This document shows, piece by piece, positions 12,380-13,899 of a stretch of 13,899 bases of DNA. The stretch is taken from positions 1 to 13,899 of the forward strand of contig JAZQMD010000069.1 of NCBI GenBank assembly GCA_045543215.1. Reading direction: 5' to 3'. Below the pieces are notes generated by a model. It was given only the letters and a program-made list of their open reading frames with translations, had not been told where the DNA came from and did no database searches. Within the stretch, counting starts at the first letter, position 1, and the number at the start of each line of letters is the position of its first letter. Position numbers and translations under genes: made by a program. This DNA is from DXYV01 sp045543215 (GTDB lineage Bacteria; Bacillota; Clostridia; Oscillospirales; Oscillospiraceae).

Positions 12380-12706
12380 ACTGGCCGTCAGGCTTGGATG
12401 CTCACAGAGAAAAGTGTGTGAGTTAATTCGGAGTGGAGCGATCAAGGCAACCAGGGTAAGAAAGCATGGGATATTGACCTTCCAAGTGTAAAGAAATTTG
12501 AAAACAGAAATAAATGCTTTATTTATAAGCTTAAACAAGATTTTTTCAGCGCATATAGGCAGGGTGCAACGGTGGAAGGGTTGCAGAAAAGAGTTAGAGA
12601 TATCTTTGAGAAGCGAGAGATAGTCTACCCTGCTGATGGGTTTGCAGAGAGAGCCATATATGAGCAGATTATGGCAGAACAACGCACCCGGAAGGAGAGG
12701 CCATGA
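12366..12706 (+). pseudogene. Excisionase-like HTH gene split by a -1 frameshift
   Basis: The first frame, from TTG 12366, gives 41 residues: MNGRELAVRLGCSQRKVCEL, then IRSGAIKATRVRKHG, an excisionase/MerR-like helix-turn-helix, and stops at TAA 12489-12491. The -1 frame continues the expected wing and body: WDIDLPSVKKFENRNKCFIY through GLQKRVRDIFEKREIVYPAD to TGA 12704-12706. The -1 frame has no start codon near its 5' end. HTH proteins of this type normally read RVxxxxWDIDLPSVxKF in one frame, so one gene of about 113 residues is split near 12455-12468. An A-AAG stretch (12460-12464 region) could support programmed -1 slippage, but the preceding codon is not slippery and simple mutation or sequencing error is as likely. 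It overlaps the end of the beta-helix gene and the start of the next ORF. Confidence 0.6.
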
Positions 12707-12756
12707 ACAAGGCAATTCTTGATGTAACGTGCGGAGCGCGCACCATTAGGACATGA
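12703..12756 (+). pseudogene. 17-codon remnant of a SAM-dependent methyltransferase gene
   Basis: A strong ribosome binding site (GAAGGAGAGG) precedes ATG 12703, and the peptide is MNKAILDVTCGARTIRT. The first 15 residues match the start of ICE/phage methyltransferases, where ILDVxCGxR(T/M) is the SAM-binding motif I and continues with W-F and HP. Here the frame ends at once, and its TGA overlaps the ATG of the MmcB-like gene (ATGA). The remainder of the methyltransferase appears deleted. The surviving start may serve to couple translation to the next gene, which has no good ribosome binding site of its own. Confidence 0.55.
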
Positions 12757-13331
12757 AAACCGAGGAAACCAGGCGGCTTGAAACAGCGATATGGAAAGCC
12801 ACAAATAAACAGGGAGTTTTCGGGTGCTTTGAAGTCACGATAGGCTGGATGGGGAAAGAACGGGTGGATTATATGACCTATGACACAAAGGGCGATTTTC
12901 GCTGCTATGAGATCAAGGTCACAAAATCCGACTTCCGTTCCCCTTGCCACAAATCCTTTGTCGGGCATCTGAATTATTACGTCTTGCCGCAGGAGCTTTA
13001 CGAAGAGATCAAGGCCGAAATACCAGATCACATTGGTGTGTATGTCGGATGCGGTGGATCGGTACAAAACATCAAAAAAGCAAAACGCTGCCCGGTGGAA
13101 AATCTGGACACCTTAAAAGATTCCATGATCCGTTCCCTTTTCCGGGAGGTAAGAAAGCAAATCCAGAGCGGTGATCCACTTTACATCGAATCTGCACATC
13201 GGAAAATTCGGCAGTTGGAGCGAGAGTGCGATCATTACAGGCGAAAATATTGGGAGCTATTGCGGGAGGTTCAAGCCCGATACGGCCCACGCTGGAACAA
13301 GGGAGAGACGGAAAATGAGCCTGACACATGA
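12753..13331 (+). CDS. MmcB-like PD-(D/E)XK-fold protein
   Basis: A protein of 192 residues. The N-terminal half resembles the MmcB family of putative DNA-repair nucleases: ETAIWKATNKQGVFGCFEVT, then ERVDYMTYDTKGDFRCYEIK. The nuclease-like residues are D39 and E53-x-K55 (the D...ExK core), with E10 a candidate extra acid. K59 and the SFVGHLNYYV segment follow as in related ICE proteins. The last 60 residues (SAHRKIRQLERECDHYRRKY onward) look like a charged coiled coil. MmcB homologues are encoded in mobile elements and some chromosomes; activity here is not shown. Its ATG overlaps the stop of the methyltransferase remnant (ATGA), and only a poor AGGA lies close upstream, so reinitiation is the likely mode of translation. 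Confidence 0.75.
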   Translation: MKTEETRRLETAIWKATNKQGVFGCFEVTIGWMGKERVDYMTYDTKGDFRCYEIKVTKSDFRSPCHKSFVGHLNYYVLPQELYEEIKAEIPDHIGVYVGCGGSVQNIKKAKRCPVENLDTLKDSMIRSLFREVRKQIQSGDPLYIESAHRKIRQLERECDHYRRKYWELLREVQARYGPRWNKGETENEPDT

Positions 13332-13390
13332 CTAAAAAAGGCTAAACGGGTAGGTATTAAAAGCCAAGAGGTAACAGGAGGCAGATCGTT

Positions 13391-13527
13391 ATGACAAGAA
13401 AAGACCTAATGATTCTTCCAACTTAAAAAAAACAGTAGAAGCACTATACCTCAAGGATCGAGTTGAGAGGCTGGCTGCTGCCAACCGTAAAAGGTTCCGG
13501 GTGATAAAAGGAGGGAAATCTACATGA
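13391..13527 (+). pseudogene. Small element gene with a frameshift near its start
   Basis: A strong AGGAGG precedes ATG 13391, but this frame gives only MTRKDLMILPT and stops. A second frame starting two bases later reads KKRPNDSSNLKKTVEALYLK, then DRVERLAAANRKRFRVIKGG, and ends at TGA 13525-13527. Adding one base within the first codons would give a 45-residue basic protein beginning MTKKRPND. The frame break lies near short A runs. The family is not recognised. Sequencing error cannot be excluded. After it, 13532-13558 holds an eight-codon ORF (MNYSAGIT) that may be a leader peptide or chance. Confidence 0.45.
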
Positions 13528-13573
13528 GCAGATGAACTATTCAGCAGGAATAACCTAGCACGGATAAATCTTA

Positions 13574-13603
13574 CAAAGCGCGAACAATACTGTTCGCGCT
13601 TTG
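13574..13603 (+). terminator. Perfect 13-bp hairpin before the DUF3991/TOPRIM gene
   Basis: CAAAGCGCGAACA (13574-13586) pairs perfectly with TGTTCGCGCTTTG (13591-13603) around ATAC. It is followed by TTCATGGAAAGGAG and the ATG 20 nt downstream. With no run of T, it is a weak terminator at best and may be an attenuator or RNA-stability hairpin. Confidence 0.55.
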
Positions 13604-13623
13604 TTCATGGAAAGGAGTACGCC

Positions 13624-13899
13624 ATGCCCTATATACCAAAAGAAGATATCGCCTTTGCGCGAGAAATGGACTTGCTGACCTACCTCCAGCGGTATGAGCC
13701 GGGAGAGCTGGTGCATTTCAGCGGCAATACCTACACTACCCGCACCCATGATTCGTTGAAGATATCCAACGGAAAATGGAACTGGTGGTCCCGCGGCATT
13801 GGAGGCAGCACAGCCCTTGACTATCTCATCAAAGTCCGGGACTATTCCCTGCCGGAGGCTGTTGGAATGATCCTGGGCAGGAGCAGCCTCCCCCAAGTG
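13624..13899 (+). CDS. DUF3991/TOPRIM domain protein (primase-like), N-terminal part
   Basis: The 92 codons inside the window start MPYIPKEDIAFAREMDLLTY and continue with YEPGELVHFSGNTYTTRTHD, SLKISNGKWNWWSRGIGGST and ALDYLIKVRDYSLPEAVGMI. This is the N-terminal DNA-primase-like zinc-binding-domain relative found in clostridial ICE proteins annotated as DUF3991 and TOPRIM domain-containing. The catalytic TOPRIM part lies beyond the window, so activity cannot be judged. AAAGGAG precedes ATG 13624. Its position after rep-parA-parB and small accessory genes is standard for such elements. It likely takes part in replication or transfer of element DNA (inference from family context). Confidence 0.82.
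   Translation, partial: MPYIPKEDIAFAREMDLLTYLQRYEPGELVHFSGNTYTTRTHDSLKISNGKWNWWSRGIGGSTALDYLIKVRDYSLPEAVGMILGRSSLPQV

Noticed and set aside
11531..12715. Long ORFs on both strands across the 18-bp repeats (minus strand 11531-12715 and 11598-12119; plus strand 11559-12152), with proline/arginine/histidine-rich repeat peptides
   Set aside because: They are side effects of a stop-free 18-bp unit. The frame starting at 11516 has a ribosome binding site, non-repeat domains at both ends and a known repeat type.

Overview
The window looks like part of a chromosome from a spore-forming, butyrate-producing clostridium. The closest general fit is the Flavonifractor/Intestinimonas-type Oscillospiraceae; this is inferred from gene content, not from a search. 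The evidence is a butyrate-pathway cluster, a SpoVB-type flippase, a spore-protein gene, strong Gram-positive ribosome binding sites, and a mobile segment with a RepA_N-type initiator and ParA/ParB.

Region 1 (1-3073, minus strand). The order of transcription is DUF554 membrane protein, a strong terminator, then crt - hbd - bcd (bcd runs off the window). Crt and Hbd convert between acetoacetyl-CoA, 3-hydroxybutyryl-CoA and crotonyl-CoA, and Bcd reduces crotonyl-CoA to butyryl-CoA. An 18-bp Rex-like operator lies between two candidate promoters upstream of crt, which suggests NADH/NAD+ control.

Region 2 (3203-6629). On the plus strand are a TTG-started spoVB-like gene, a tiny overlapping ORF, tRNA-Leu(UAG) with tandem perfect or near-perfect sigma-A promoters, and a truncated alpha/beta SASP gene. 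Between them lie two minus-strand gene remnants (one with two in-frame stops, one with two frameshifts) and a cluster of hairpins and terminators. This stretch looks like a zone of gene decay around a tRNA.

Region 3 (6630-8353). A secreted SGNH-hydrolase-like protein on the minus strand appears to have lost all its catalytic signature residues. It has its own sigma-A promoter and a leader of about 170 nt.

Region 4 (8354-13899, plus strand). This is the maintenance module of an integrative/conjugative or plasmid-like element: rep (with an iteron-like array inside the coding sequence), parA, parB (with a 33-bp perfect palindrome inside it), a small zinc-ribbon protein, a hexapeptide-repeat beta-helix protein, a frameshifted HTH gene, a 17-codon methyltransferase remnant, an MmcB-like PD-(D/E)XK protein, a broken small gene, and the start of a DUF3991/TOPRIM protein. 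The beta-helix gene is flanked by exact 22-bp direct repeats that each carry a ribosome binding site and TTG start. This suggests it is a cassette dropped into an older zinc-ribbon/HTH gene pair. No integrase, relaxase or attachment site is visible, so the element's type and limits stay open.
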